DNA from: Armatimonadota bacterium
GTDB lineage: Bacteria > Armatimonadota > Fimbriimonadia > Fimbriimonadales > GBS-DC
DNA length: 42,293 bases
Direction of reading: 5' to 3'
NCBI GenBank assembly: GCA_030550775.1
Contig: JAUQOS010000011.1
Coordinates: 1 to 42,293, forward strand
Below, one piece after another: positions 13,357-21,756 of the stretch. Below the pieces are notes generated by a model. It did not search any database and was not told where the DNA came from. It was given only the letters and a program-made list of their open reading frames with translations. How positions within the stretch are numbered: position 1 is the first letter of the stretch; each line of letters starts with the position of its first letter. Made by a program: the position numbers and the translations under genes.

Positions 13357-14194
13357 CTACTCCTCTGCCTCCTTTGTGGAGAGGTACTGATCAAGGCGAG
13401 TTTCAAACTCCTCAAGGCTCGCCGATTGCAGAGCATCTGGGTACAGCTGCAACAGCAGTTCGGGATCGTGGATTTGGCTTAGTTTCCGCTGAAGAGGCGT
13501 TGGCACGCTTGAATACCGCGCCTCCAAAATGCGCATCAGGCCTTGAACAATTCCTTCCTGCCGACCTTCTTGCCAGCCTGCTCGCCAGCCCTCTTGCTTG
13601 CCTTCCTCGTAGCCCTGCCGGAGCCCTTTGCGGATTGCTTCACGCTCAAACGATGCCAAATCAGGCGCGTTCTCAATGTCCTTCGCCTTGCGAAACGCCA
13701 GCATCAACAGCGCTGCGGGGTTTTTGGAGGCTGCTGCCTGCAGGCGTGCCTCATCATAGTCTAACACTTTGCATGCCGCAAACTCAAATTGGGTACGACA
13801 GCCAGCTAAACCGCGCTCATAGCGCGTGGGACGCCAGTTAGGGTTCTTGTCTACCAAAATCGCGATGCTTACCACATCACGCCGATACTTGAGCCACGCC
13901 AGTGTGTTGTAAATGTATACGCGCCCGGCGAACTCCGCCCGCGCTGCCGACTGTATCTCGATATGGATCAAAATCCACTGCTCGGTGCCATCGCTTAGGT
14001 AGACGCGTGCCAGTTTATCAACCACGCGCTTTTCCGTATCACTTTCAGGGGCGATTTGCAGCATCTCTTGCTCCAGAAACTCGAAACCGCGTTGCCAGTC
14101 AACCAGCGCGTGCAGCTCGGGGTGAAAAAGTAAGCTCAGGAAAAAATACCGTCACAAAGTGTTTCCACTGCTCTTCGTAGCTGTGGCGGCACAC
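13357..14194 (-). pseudogene. Rpn-family (recombination-promoting nuclease/DUF4351-like) gene with a frameshift near its 5' end
   Basis: The long in-frame part (14130 to 13357) encodes LFHPELHALVDW, then RVVDKLARVYLSDGTEQW, ILIHIEIQ and SIAILVDKNPNWRP. These are the PD-(D/E)XK-type N-terminal blocks of the Rpn/putative transposase family, followed by the usual Glu/Gln/Gly-rich tail (EGKQEGWRAGWQEG). Its first ATG (14064) starts too late to include the conserved N-terminus. In the +1 frame, from GTG 14194, runs HSYEEQWKHFVTVFFPEL, exactly the missing start, with a GAGGGGG ribosome binding site 10 nt after the mutS stop. Removing one base near 14131, or in the T6 run at 14141-14146, restores about 278 residues. 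This may be a real inactivation, phase variation at the T run, or an assembly error. Confidence 0.7.
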
Positions 14195-14204
14195 TTGAGC
14201 CCCC

Positions 14205-16829
14205 TCAATCCAGCTTGCGCTTGAGTTCATCCAGCTTCATGAGCGCTTCCACGGGGGTGAGGGTAGTGATGTCCAGTTCGCGTAAGGCTTCCAGCACGGG
14301 GTGCTCGGCAGCCTCGAACAGAGTTAGCTGCAACTTTTTGGTGCGCACGGCAGGTGCGTCGCTGCTGGGTGGCTGGATGGCACTCTGCACGCCCCGCTTT
14401 TCAAACTCGCGCAGGATTTGCTCAGCGCGTTGTACCACTTCGGGCGGCACGCCCGCCATGCGCGCCACATGCACGCCATAACTCCTGTCTGTGCCACCTG
14501 GGAGCACCTTGTGCAGCCAAATGATTCGGTCGCCCTGTTCTTTGACTGCCACGCGATAGTTGGCAACGCCCTCCAAACGGTTTGCCAACTCATTGAGATA
14601 GTGGTAGTGGGTGGCGAACAGCGTTTTGCAACCGATGGCATGTAGGTACTCGGCAACCGCCCACGCGATCGCCAAGCCGTCATAGGTGCTGGTGCCGCGT
14701 CCAATCTCATCTAAAATCACCAAGCTGCGCGCCGTGGCGTTGTTGAGGATGTTGGCAGTTTCGGTCATCTCCACCATAAAGGTGGATTGCCCTGTTGCCA
14801 ACTCATCGCGGGCGCCCACGCGCGTGAAAATCCGATCTACCAGTCCAATCTCGGCGCGGTCGGCAGGCACAAAGCTGCCAATGTGCGCCATCAACACAAT
14901 CAGGGCGTTCTGGCGGATGTAGGTGGATTTCCCGCTCATATTCGGCCCCGTCAGGATAATCAATCGCTGGCTGGAGTCCAAGCGACAGTCGTTGGGCACG
15001 AAGGGTTGCTCGCTAAAGCGTTCCACAACGGGGTGTCGCCCGCCGTAGATGTGGATACGGTCTTCCAAGTCTACGACGGGGCGCACATAGCGGTGGCGGA
15101 CGGCGTTTTCGGCGAATGTGCTGAGCACATCCAGTTCGGCGATCGCCTTCGCCAGCGACTGCAGCGCGGGGGTCTGGCGCGCCACTTCGGCGCGGATGCG
15201 ACTAAACAGCTCGAACTCCAGCGCGTTGATGCGCTCTTCCGCGCCCAGCAAGATGGCTTCTTGTTCCTTCAGCTCAGGGGTGATGAACCGCTCGGCGTTT
15301 ACCAGAGTCTGCTTGCGGATGTAGTCGGGGGGTACTTTGCTCAGGTGGGGCTTAGAAACCTCCAAGTAGTAGCCGAACACGGCGTTGTAGCCCACTTTGA
15401 GGCTGGGGATACCTGTGCGTTGGCGCTCTTTGGCTTCCAGCTGGGCAATCCAGTTTTTGCCTTCGGTGCGCACTTGGCGCAGGCGGTCCAGTTCGGGATC
15501 GTAGCCATCGCGGATGATGCCTCCTGATTTGAGGTCGGCAGGCGGGTCGTCTACAAGGGCGTGTTCCAGCAGGGCACAAAGCTCCTGCAGAGGTGCTAAG
15601 CGCGGGGCAAGGGCGCGCAGCAGGGCTGGGGGATGCTCCAGCGCACTCAGCAGCGCGTTCACTTCGGCATACAGCTCAGGAATACGTTGCAGCGTGCCCC
15701 GCAGGGCAACTAAGTCGCGGGCATTGGCTGTGCCCGTGCTGGCGCGGGCAGCCAGACGCTCCAAGTCTGCCAGTGGGCGCAGCAGCTGCCGAAGGGCGTC
15801 GCGGTGTAGGCTCTGGTGAGCAAGCGCTTCCACTGCGTCTAGGCGCGCGTTAATTGCCTCAGGGTCTAGCAGAGGCTCGTCCAGCCAGCGTTTGAGCAAC
15901 CGCGCGCCCATCGGCGTGCACGTACTATCTAAGGTCGCCAGCAGCGTGTAGCGGCGCGTGCCATCCAGCTGGTTGCGCGTGAGTTCCAAGTGGCGCCGCG
16001 CCGTCGTATCCAAATACATAAACCCCTCCACCGAGTAGGTGGCAAGGGTGCGGAGGTGTTGAAGGGCATCAATGTGGTTGTGTTGAAGGTAGCGTAGGAC
16101 GAGCGCGGCAGCGTCCAGCCCGCGCGTGTATTCCTCACAGCCAAAGCCCCGCAGCGATTCCACCCCAAAGTGCTGAAGCAATAGCTGGCGAGCGTCGCGC
16201 CCCACCCACTCGTGCAACGGCACAGGGGTAATCGTGGTGCCAAGCTGCTCGCGCAGGGTCTGCAGCAACTCCTCTTGGTCGTCGGGCACCAACACTTCGG
16301 CAGGCTGGAGCCGAAACAGCTCGTCCAGCAGCTTTTCAAGGCGTCGTTCGCCTGCGATTTCGGTGGTGAGAAACTCGCCGGTGGACACATCCACCACGCC
16401 CAGCCCATGCACAGGGTCGCCCAGCACCGCTGCCACCAGATAGTTGTTGGCGCGCGCATCCAGCATCGAGTCTTCCAGCACGGTGCCGGGGGTCAAAATG
16501 CGGGTGACACGCCGCTTGACCAAGCCTTTGGCAAGCTTCGGGTCCTCAATCTGGTCGCAGATGGCGACGCGATACCCCTTTTGTACCAGTCTGGCGATGT
16601 AGCGTTCATAGGCGTGCACGGGCACGCCCGCCATGGGGATGCGCCCGTTGCTGCCGTCGTCGCGCCCTGTAAGCACGATCTCCAGCTCACGGGCAGCGAT
16701 TTCGGCGTCTTCGCCGTAAAACTCGTAGAAGTCGCCCACTTGCATCGCCAGCAGCACATCAGGGTGCTCGGCTTTGAGCCGAAAGTACTGCTGGAGCATC
16801 GGGGTCTGGGGCTGGAACTTGGGTTGCAT
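14205..16829 (-). CDS. mutS: DNA mismatch repair protein MutS
   Basis: MutS recognises mismatches and small loops and recruits MutL. At 874 residues it is the usual length for MutS1. The mismatch-contact motif is visible near the N-terminus in GDFYEFYGEDA (Phe-x-Glu). The ABC ATPase domain has the Walker A TGPNMSGKST, the MutS signature region ELATGQSTFMVEM, and Walker B LVILDEIGRGTSTYDG, followed by FATHYHYLNEL. The C-terminal helix-turn-helix is present. A GG-extended -10 box 8 nt upstream implies a leaderless mRNA. The frameshifted Rpn-family gene follows after 10 nt on the same strand. No mutL is in the window. Confidence 0.98.
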   Translation of the reverse strand: MQPKFQPQTPMLQQYFRLKAEHPDVLLAMQVGDFYEFYGEDAEIAARELEIVLTGRDDGSNGRIPMAGVPVHAYERYIARLVQKGYRVAICDQIEDPKLAKGLVKRRVTRILTPGTVLEDSMLDARANNYLVAAVLGDPVHGLGVVDVSTGEFLTTEIAGERRLEKLLDELFRLQPAEVLVPDDQEELLQTLREQLGTTITPVPLHEWVGRDARQLLLQHFGVESLRGFGCEEYTRGLDAAALVLRYLQHNHIDALQHLRTLATYSVEGFMYLDTTARRHLELTRNQLDGTRRYTLLATLDSTCTPMGARLLKRWLDEPLLDPEAINARLDAVEALAHQSLHRDALRQLLRPLADLERLAARASTGTANARDLVALRGTLQRIPELYAEVNALLSALEHPPALLRALAPRLAPLQELCALLEHALVDDPPADLKSGGIIRDGYDPELDRLRQVRTEGKNWIAQLEAKERQRTGIPSLKVGYNAVFGYYLEVSKPHLSKVPPDYIRKQTLVNAERFITPELKEQEAILLGAEERINALEFELFSRIRAEVARQTPALQSLAKAIAELDVLSTFAENAVRHRYVRPVVDLEDRIHIYGGRHPVVERFSEQPFVPNDCRLDSSQRLIILTGPNMSGKSTYIRQNALIVLMAHIGSFVPADRAEIGLVDRIFTRVGARDELATGQSTFMVEMTETANILNNATARSLVILDEIGRGTSTYDGLAIAWAVAEYLHAIGCKTLFATHYHYLNELANRLEGVANYRVAVKEQGDRIIWLHKVLPGGTDRSYGVHVARMAGVPPEVVQRAEQILREFEKRGVQSAIQPPSSDAPAVRTKKLQLTLFEAAEHPVLEALRELDITTLTPVEALMKLDELKRKLD

Positions 16830-16837
16830 CGGGATGG

Positions 16838-16845
16838 ATTATACC
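16838..16845 (-). promoter_or_regulatory. GG-extended -10 element of mutS, leaderless
   Basis: On the minus strand GGTATAAT, a full consensus -10, ends 8 nt before the mutS ATG at 16829. No -35 box is evident. Confidence 0.65.
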
Positions 16846-16986
16846 TGCTTCGTACCGCGCTCAGCCGTTGCAGCGTCGCACGCGAGGTGGTGCTCCGCCG
16901 TGCCTATGTTTTGTATTGCGTAAGCGGTGCGAAATGATTGCGCATGTAATGCAGAACACGCACCCCCACCATGCGTCAAAATGTAA

Positions 16987-16994
16987 GGTACAAT
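16987..16994 (+). promoter_or_regulatory. GG-extended -10 element of the M28 peptidase gene
   Basis: GGTACAAT lies 24 nt before ATG 17019. In this case a short leader with a GAGGA ribosome binding site is made. Confidence 0.5.
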
Positions 16995-17018
16995 CGCTTT
17001 ACTGCGAGGAACGAGCCT

Positions 17019-18782
17019 ATGCGACGAGTAGCGTTAATCCTTGGGGTTTGTGGGTTAGTTGCGTTCGCGCTGGCAGACCGCACAAGCGTTTCCATTAGCA
17101 ACCTGCAAGCGCATGTGAAATACCTAGCGTCGCCCGAGCTGGAAGGGCGATTTGCGATTGCCCCCGGCGCCCACAAAGCCGCCGATTATATCGCGCGCAT
17201 TTTTGAGCAGTCGGGCTTGGAGCCAAAGGGTACCAACGGCTACTTCCAAGATTGGGAACTGACGCTGGGGTTCAAGCCGGGCGAGGAGAATTACCTTCGC
17301 CTCACGGGCGGCACGGTATGGGAAGCCCCTGCGGATGCAATCCGCCCCACGAACCAAGCGAGCAACACGCGCGTGGAGGGCGAGCTGGTGTTCGTGGGCT
17401 ACGGGATTTCCGTCCCTGAGGCTGGCTACGATGATTACGCAAATGTGGATGTCAGCGGCAAAATCGCGGTGATGTTGCGCGGCGCGCCCACTTGGGAAGG
17501 CGGAAGCGGAGATATCCAGCGGGCAGCCCGCATTCCCACCAAAGTGCGCAATGCCGTTGAGCGCGGCGCGAAAGGCGTGATTTTGGTAAACCTGCCTGAA
17601 AACGATCGGTTGATGCCTGTAGGCATGCGTGGGCGTGCCCCTGCCACTGAAATCGCGGTGTTGAATGTGCGCACCGCAGTGGGTGATAGGCTGCTGCAAC
17701 CGCTGGGGCTAACTGTGGCGGAAGCCGTCAAGCGAATTCAATCGCAAGGGCAGCCGATTAGCGCGCCGCTGGGCATCACCGCCGAAATGGCAACCTCGTT
17801 GGAGCCAAACCGCGGCATTGCGCGGAATGTGATCGGTTTCATCCCAGGCAGCGACCCCACCCTGCGCGATGAGATTATTGTGATTGGCGCGCACTACGAC
17901 CACTTAGGCTACGGCGAGGTTGGCTCGCTGGCACCCGAGCCAGGCGACATCCACTATGGGGCAGACGATAACGCTTCTGGCACCGCCGCGATTATGGAAC
18001 TGGCGCGCCTGCTGGCACAAAACCGCGAGCGGCTCAAACGCAGCGTGCTGGTGATTGCCTTCTCCGCAGAGGAGGAGGGGCTGCTGGGCGCGGAATACTT
18101 CCTACGCAACCCCACGGTACCCCGCGAAAACATCGTCGCGATGTTGAACTTCGACATGGTGGGGCGTATGACCAACAATCGCGTTTTCATCAGCGGGGTG
18201 GGCACAGCCGCCGAATGGGAATCCATCCTGCGCGCAGCCAACACCGACGGCTTGAACCTGCAGTTGAGCCAATCGGCATCGGGCGGAAGCGACCATATGC
18301 CGTTTATGCGCCGCGAGATACCCGTGCTATTCTTCTTCACGGGAATGCACCCCGACTACCATCGCCCATCGGATACCTGGGACAAAATCAACTACGAGGG
18401 GCAGGCAAAGATTGTGGCGTTGGCGGAGCGCGTGGTGTATGAGATTGCCAGCCGCCCCGAGCGCCTGAAGTTCACGCGCCCACAACAAGCCAACACGCAA
18501 CAGCCTGCACGACGGGGTTTTCGCGTGCGTCTGGGGCTGGTGCCGGGCTACTCGGAAGAGCAAAACGGCGTGCTGTTGGAAGGCGTCTCGCCCAACTCGC
18601 CCGCCGAGAAAGCGGGGCTAAAAGCGGGCGACCGCATTATTATGGTGATGGGGCAGCGCGTGCGCAACATCGAAGAACTCACCAGCCTCTACGAGCGGAT
18701 GGAGCCGGGCAAGCCTGTGGAGGTGATCATCATCCGCGAGGGCAAGGAGTTGCGCCTCCAAATCGTGCCCGAAGCGCCGTAG
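17019..18782 (+). CDS. Exported M28 aminopeptidase with PA insert and C-terminal PDZ domain
   Basis: A 587-residue exported zinc peptidase. The signal peptide is MRRVALILGVCGLVAFALA. The first third contains a PA-type insert (VDVSGKIAVMLRG, KGVILVN). The M28 catalytic domain keeps all metal ligands and the general base: IGAHYDHLGYG (His), GADDNASGTAA (bridging Asp), FSAEEEGLLGAEYF (Glu pair), LNFDMVGRM (Asp) and GMHPDYHRPSDT (His). A PDZ domain follows (GVLLEGVSPNSPAEKAGLKAGDRI), a common pairing in M28 enzymes that bind exposed C-termini. The start at 17019 follows a GAGGA ribosome binding site; earlier codons would disrupt the signal peptide. It ends 1 nt short of the convergent phosphatase gene, so neither has room for a terminator. 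Confidence 0.92.
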   Translation: MRRVALILGVCGLVAFALADRTSVSISNLQAHVKYLASPELEGRFAIAPGAHKAADYIARIFEQSGLEPKGTNGYFQDWELTLGFKPGEENYLRLTGGTVWEAPADAIRPTNQASNTRVEGELVFVGYGISVPEAGYDDYANVDVSGKIAVMLRGAPTWEGGSGDIQRAARIPTKVRNAVERGAKGVILVNLPENDRLMPVGMRGRAPATEIAVLNVRTAVGDRLLQPLGLTVAEAVKRIQSQGQPISAPLGITAEMATSLEPNRGIARNVIGFIPGSDPTLRDEIIVIGAHYDHLGYGEVGSLAPEPGDIHYGADDNASGTAAIMELARLLAQNRERLKRSVLVIAFSAEEEGLLGAEYFLRNPTVPRENIVAMLNFDMVGRMTNNRVFISGVGTAAEWESILRAANTDGLNLQLSQSASGGSDHMPFMRREIPVLFFFTGMHPDYHRPSDTWDKINYEGQAKIVALAERVVYEIASRPERLKFTRPQQANTQQPARRGFRVRLGLVPGYSEEQNGVLLEGVSPNSPAEKAGLKAGDRIIMVMGQRVRNIEELTSLYERMEPGKPVEVIIIREGKELRLQIVPEAP

Positions 18783-18783
18783 C

Positions 18784-19785
18784 TTAGCCCCACATCAGCC
18801 GCAGCAGCAACGGCTCATAGCGACGGCGCAGCGAGGTATTTGCGTAGCCAATCCAGCCAACGGGGGTGCGGATGTCTAAGGGTGCGCGTAGCGGCTCACC
18901 GTGCAAGTCGGTAATCTGCACCCCCAACTCGTGGGCAATCAGCGCGGTACAGATGTCGTAAGGGTGGCAGGTAAGAGGCATTACCGATACGCCCATCCGC
19001 GTAAACGCCCATGGACGCACATCCGCAACCAGCCGGTCGCGCCCGCTCATCAACTCGAACAGCTGCCCCCCTGTGGAAGCGTACTGGTCTTCGAACACTA
19101 ACGGGTTGATGCTTTCGCCCAGCGCTTGTGCCCAGAACTCGGCTTCCAGCTCCACAATCGCGCGCTTCCCTTCGGGAAACGGCTTCACGAAGGTGGCAAA
19201 ACCGTGCTCCAGCGTCTCGGCGCGGCTGGGGGTAAGCACAGTAGGGTGAATCTCGCCGGTAAGCATGTTGTGCACTTCGGCGTGTGCGCCTTGCCCCCGA
19301 ATCGCCCACACATGGTACGCCAAATATTGCCGAGTGGTAGGCAACTCGGTTTGCATAGCGAGGAGTACATGCTCTAAGGTGGTTTCGCGCCCGAAGTTGG
19401 GGGCGATAGCACTCAGCAGCCACGCGCTGCGCTTGTCGTACATCAGGGGGCGTGTGCCGTCTATCGGGTCAACGATAAGCAAGAACTCGGCGTCGCGCAC
19501 CGAAGTGCCCTCGGGCAACGGATACCAGCCATCCTCGCCGATGCCTTCGGCAATCAACACAAACGGCGCCTCGCGCGCCCACTCGCGACAGAGGTCTATC
19601 AGCAAGGTTTCCAAATGCGTGTCAATCGCGTACTGCGTGTCGCCCCCAGCGTCGTGGCTCACTTGGGCTAGCACGGCGGGGTTCTGCATGCGCATATACC
19701 GATACAGATGGTCGCGCAGGCGCAAGTGCAACTGGCGCAAACGGTTCTGATAAAAGCTCAGGTCGCGGCTGAGCAGCAGGCTCAT
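18784..19785 (-). CDS. Inositol monophosphatase-like phosphatase
   Basis: A 333-residue protein of the inositol monophosphatase/FBPase superfamily of Mg-dependent phosphatases. The metal site motif is LLIVDPIDGTRPLMY (Asp-Pro-Ile-Asp-Gly-Thr), preceded by AEGIGEDGWYPLPEG where the canonical motif has GEE. The C-terminal counterpart of the WDxAAG motif reads CHPYDICTALIAHELG, with the Asp kept but the Trp and Gly changed. The protein is longer than typical inositol monophosphatases, and much of the extra is a central insert around FATFVKPFPEGKR. The substrate is unknown. The start is placed at ATG 19785 because a -10 box ends 9 nt upstream, and the longer frame would begin inside the opposing rtcA promoter. 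Confidence 0.8.
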   Translation of the reverse strand: MSLLLSRDLSFYQNRLRQLHLRLRDHLYRYMRMQNPAVLAQVSHDAGGDTQYAIDTHLETLLIDLCREWAREAPFVLIAEGIGEDGWYPLPEGTSVRDAEFLLIVDPIDGTRPLMYDKRSAWLLSAIAPNFGRETTLEHVLLAMQTELPTTRQYLAYHVWAIRGQGAHAEVHNMLTGEIHPTVLTPSRAETLEHGFATFVKPFPEGKRAIVELEAEFWAQALGESINPLVFEDQYASTGGQLFELMSGRDRLVADVRPWAFTRMGVSVMPLTCHPYDICTALIAHELGVQITDLHGEPLRAPLDIRTPVGWIGYANTSLRRRYEPLLLRLMWG

Positions 19786-19794
19786 AGCGCGGGG

Positions 19795-19802
19795 ATTGTA
19801 CC
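19795..19802 (-). promoter_or_regulatory. GG-extended -10 element of the phosphatase gene, leaderless
   Basis: Minus-strand GGTACAAT ends 9 nt before ATG 19785. It occupies the place where the -35 region of the divergent rtcA promoter would be. Confidence 0.6.
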
Positions 19803-19810
19803 TGAAAGCG

Positions 19811-19818
19811 GGTATAAT
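19811..19818 (+). promoter_or_regulatory. GG-extended -10 element of rtcA, leaderless
   Basis: GGTATAAT ends 10 nt before ATG 19829. Only 8 nt separate it from the oppositely oriented -10 at 19795-19802, so polymerase cannot occupy both at once. Confidence 0.6.
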
Positions 19819-19828
19819 CGGTTCCAAT

Positions 19829-20962
19829 ATGACCATACATCCGAATGTAGGCGACTACATCAAAATCGATGGTTCCTATGGCGAAGGCGGCGGACAAATC
19901 CTCAGGACAGCGTTAGCCCTATCGATGATTACGGGGCAGCCAGTGGAGTTTTATAATCTGCGTGTGAAGCGCCCTAACCCCGGTTTGCAGCCCCAGCATT
20001 TGACCGCGATTCACGCCGCTGCGACCATCAGCAACGCGCGTGTGGAAGGCGCGTACATCGGCTCGACGGAGCTGCGGTTCGAGCCGAGTGAAGTGGTCGG
20101 CGGCGAGTTTTTGTTTGACGTGGAGGATATTTCTGGGCAAGGCTCGGCAGGCGCGGTGATGTTGGTGGCGCAAACCATCCTGCTGCCCCTTGCGCTCAAA
20201 GGGCAGTCGGCAAAGATTACACTGCTGGGCGGCACGCATGTGGGTTGGAGCCCTGGCACGGACTACATCGAGTTTGTGTATTTGCCTGCGCTGCGCCACT
20301 TTGGCGTGGAAGCGCGGATGGAGACGCTGGAGGCGGGCTTTTATCCGCGCGGAGGCGGGCGCGTGGTGCTGCATGTGCAGCCCGCGCAGCTGCCCCTCAA
20401 GCCGATTGAGTGGCGCGAACGCGGGCGCATCAAGCGCGTGCGCCTGGTGTTCACGATGTCGAACCTGCCTGAGAACATTTTGCGTCGGGGCGACCAAGCT
20501 GCCGAAACGCTTATCGGGCTGATGGGGCTGCAGCCTGAGTTTGTGCACCGCGTGTTGCCCTCGCGCGGGTTTGGGTTGTCGGCAACGCTGGCGGTGGAAG
20601 CCGAACACGGCTATGCGGGCTTCATCCGATTGGGGCGACGCGGCGTCGCCATCGAACAAGTGGTGGAAGAGGCGTGGAACGAGTTCACTGCATGGGCGAA
20701 AACGCGCACCGCAGTAGACTACTTTCTAGCCGACCAGCTGGTGTTGCCCGCCCTATTTGCCGACGGCTCCAGCGCATGGAGCACGCATCGCGCCACCAGC
20801 CACCTGCGCACCCTCTTGTGGCTGGTGCCCCAACTGGTGAAAACAGGCGTGGAGCTGACCCAACTGGCGGAAGGGGGCTACCTCGTGCGTATTCTGCCCG
20901 GCGAGGAGAACATCAACATCGCTGCCAACGGCAAGCCTTCACACATCGACGAAGAAGCGTAG
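19829..20962 (+). CDS. rtcA: RNA 3'-terminal phosphate cyclase
   Basis: RtcA converts RNA 3'-phosphate ends to 2',3'-cyclic phosphates using ATP, through an enzyme-AMP intermediate. The 377-residue product opens with the family signature IDGSYGEGGGQILRTALALS and has NPGLQPQHLTAI and the glycine-rich GFYPRGGGRVVL. The likely nucleotidylated histidine lies in STHRATSHLRTLLW following ADQLVLPALFADGSS. It is somewhat longer than the E. coli enzyme (338 residues). It faces archease tail to tail and the two genes overlap by 24 bp. No rtcB ligase is in the window. The ATG at 19829 is set by the leaderless promoter and the conserved N-terminus. Confidence 0.95.
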   Translation: MTIHPNVGDYIKIDGSYGEGGGQILRTALALSMITGQPVEFYNLRVKRPNPGLQPQHLTAIHAAATISNARVEGAYIGSTELRFEPSEVVGGEFLFDVEDISGQGSAGAVMLVAQTILLPLALKGQSAKITLLGGTHVGWSPGTDYIEFVYLPALRHFGVEARMETLEAGFYPRGGGRVVLHVQPAQLPLKPIEWRERGRIKRVRLVFTMSNLPENILRRGDQAAETLIGLMGLQPEFVHRVLPSRGFGLSATLAVEAEHGYAGFIRLGRRGVAIEQVVEEAWNEFTAWAKTRTAVDYFLADQLVLPALFADGSSAWSTHRATSHLRTLLWLVPQLVKTGVELTQLAEGGYLVRILPGEENINIAANGKPSHIDEEA

Positions 20963-21370
20963 CCGCCACACATCGCCGTCACGTTCAATGCGCAGCCCGT
21001 GATAGGTGACCGACTTCACGGGCGCGCCGTCCCACTCAATCTGTTCGGGCAAAATCGGGCGATAATGTGCCACTGCTTGCAGGTGCCACGCGCCCTCGCG
21101 CTCTTTCACAGACACCTCGCTGTAGCGACTAAATAGCCAGTGATGCACCTCAAATCGGTAAAGCAACTCGTTGAGCCAGCGCACCATCAACATCTCGAGA
21201 TCAGGGGCGTGCAGCTCAATCCTCACTTGCTCGGTTGGCGGATAAGCATCAAGGTCCACCATGAGGTAGAACAACCCTCGCGCGGCGGTTTCAAACAACT
21301 CAGGCAAGCTGCTTGCCTCCACCTCCAGCCCCTTATCTGCCGTGTGCTCTAAGATTTCAAACTTGCCCAT
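20939..21370 (-). CDS. Archease
   Basis: A 143-residue archease, a small chaperone-like cofactor known to speed guanylylation and turnover of the RNA ligase RtcB. The N-terminal motif FEILEHTADKGLEVEA carries the conserved His and metal-binding Asp. The typical MLMVRWLNELLYRFEVHHWLF helix follows, and the protein ends in RLRFFVDV with the terminal Asp that binds calcium in characterised archeases. The start at ATG 21370 is supported by a -10 box 10 nt upstream and the conserved N-terminus; the longer frame adds 18 unrelated residues. Its 3' end overlaps rtcA. Pairing with RtcA instead of RtcB is notable. Confidence 0.93.
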   Translation of the reverse strand: MGKFEILEHTADKGLEVEASSLPELFETAARGLFYLMVDLDAYPPTEQVRIELHAPDLEMLMVRWLNELLYRFEVHHWLFSRYSEVSVKEREGAWHLQAVAHYRPILPEQIEWDGAPVKSVTYHGLRIERDGDVWRLRFFVDV

Positions 21371-21380
21371 TGCCCTAAAA

Positions 21381-21388
21381 AGTATACC
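21381..21388 (-). promoter_or_regulatory. GG-extended -10 element of the archease gene, leaderless
   Basis: Minus-strand GGTATACT ends 10 nt before ATG 21370. Its -35 region falls at the edge of the family Q repeat starting at 21407. Confidence 0.55.
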
Positions 21389-21406
21389 GCGTACAGAACT
21401 GTTTGA

Positions 21407-21505
21407 ACAAACGAACGGCTCCAACCGTTTTCGGGTGTGCCGATGTGCGTAGCGTCAGCGAGACGCCGACGCTCCGCTTAGCCCGCGCAGGCGGGCTTCG
21501 TTTGT
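21407..21505. repeat. Palindromic repeat (family Q)
   Basis: The arms ACAAACGAA (21407-21415) and TTCGTTTGT (21497-21505) are perfect complements. The interior has GCGTAGCGTCAGCG and its partner GACGCCGACGCTCCGC, then the palindrome AGCCCGCGCAGGCGGGCT. It shares long blocks with 1611-1690 and 226-349. The 21371-21756 gap holds this element, the family R copies below and no gene. Confidence 0.7.
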
Positions 21506-21640
21506 ACAGGAACGGCTTCTGCCGTATGTGGGTTTAGGCGATAGGTTCACCAGTGCGAAAACTTCAAACAACACTTCACATACACGCTCTGAGCCCCCTC
21601 GCTCTGCTCGGGGTGACGGGCTTCTCGGCTCCAACCAACC

Positions 21641-21710
21641 CTGTCATTCCGAGCCGCAGGCGAGGAATCCCTAAACCCTTTCTGTCATTCCGAGCCGCAG
21701 GCGAGGAATC
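21641..21710. repeat. Tandem CATTCCGAGC-type repeats (family R)
   Basis: CTGTCATTCCGAGCCGCAGG followed by CGAGGAATC occurs at 21641-21669 and again, identical over 29 nt, at 21682-21710. Related sequences in inverted orientation lie at 8014-8087. GAGCCCCCTCGCTCTGCTCG at 21591-21610 is a further degenerate relative. Confidence 0.7.
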
Positions 21711-21756
21711 TCGCGCCTTCACAGGCGATAGACAGCAACTTAGATACCCTAGCCTC

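Noticed and set aside
21641-21710. Direct repeats that might look like a CRISPR array
   Set aside because: Only two copies with a 12-nt spacer, no cas genes, and the same unit occurs singly elsewhere.
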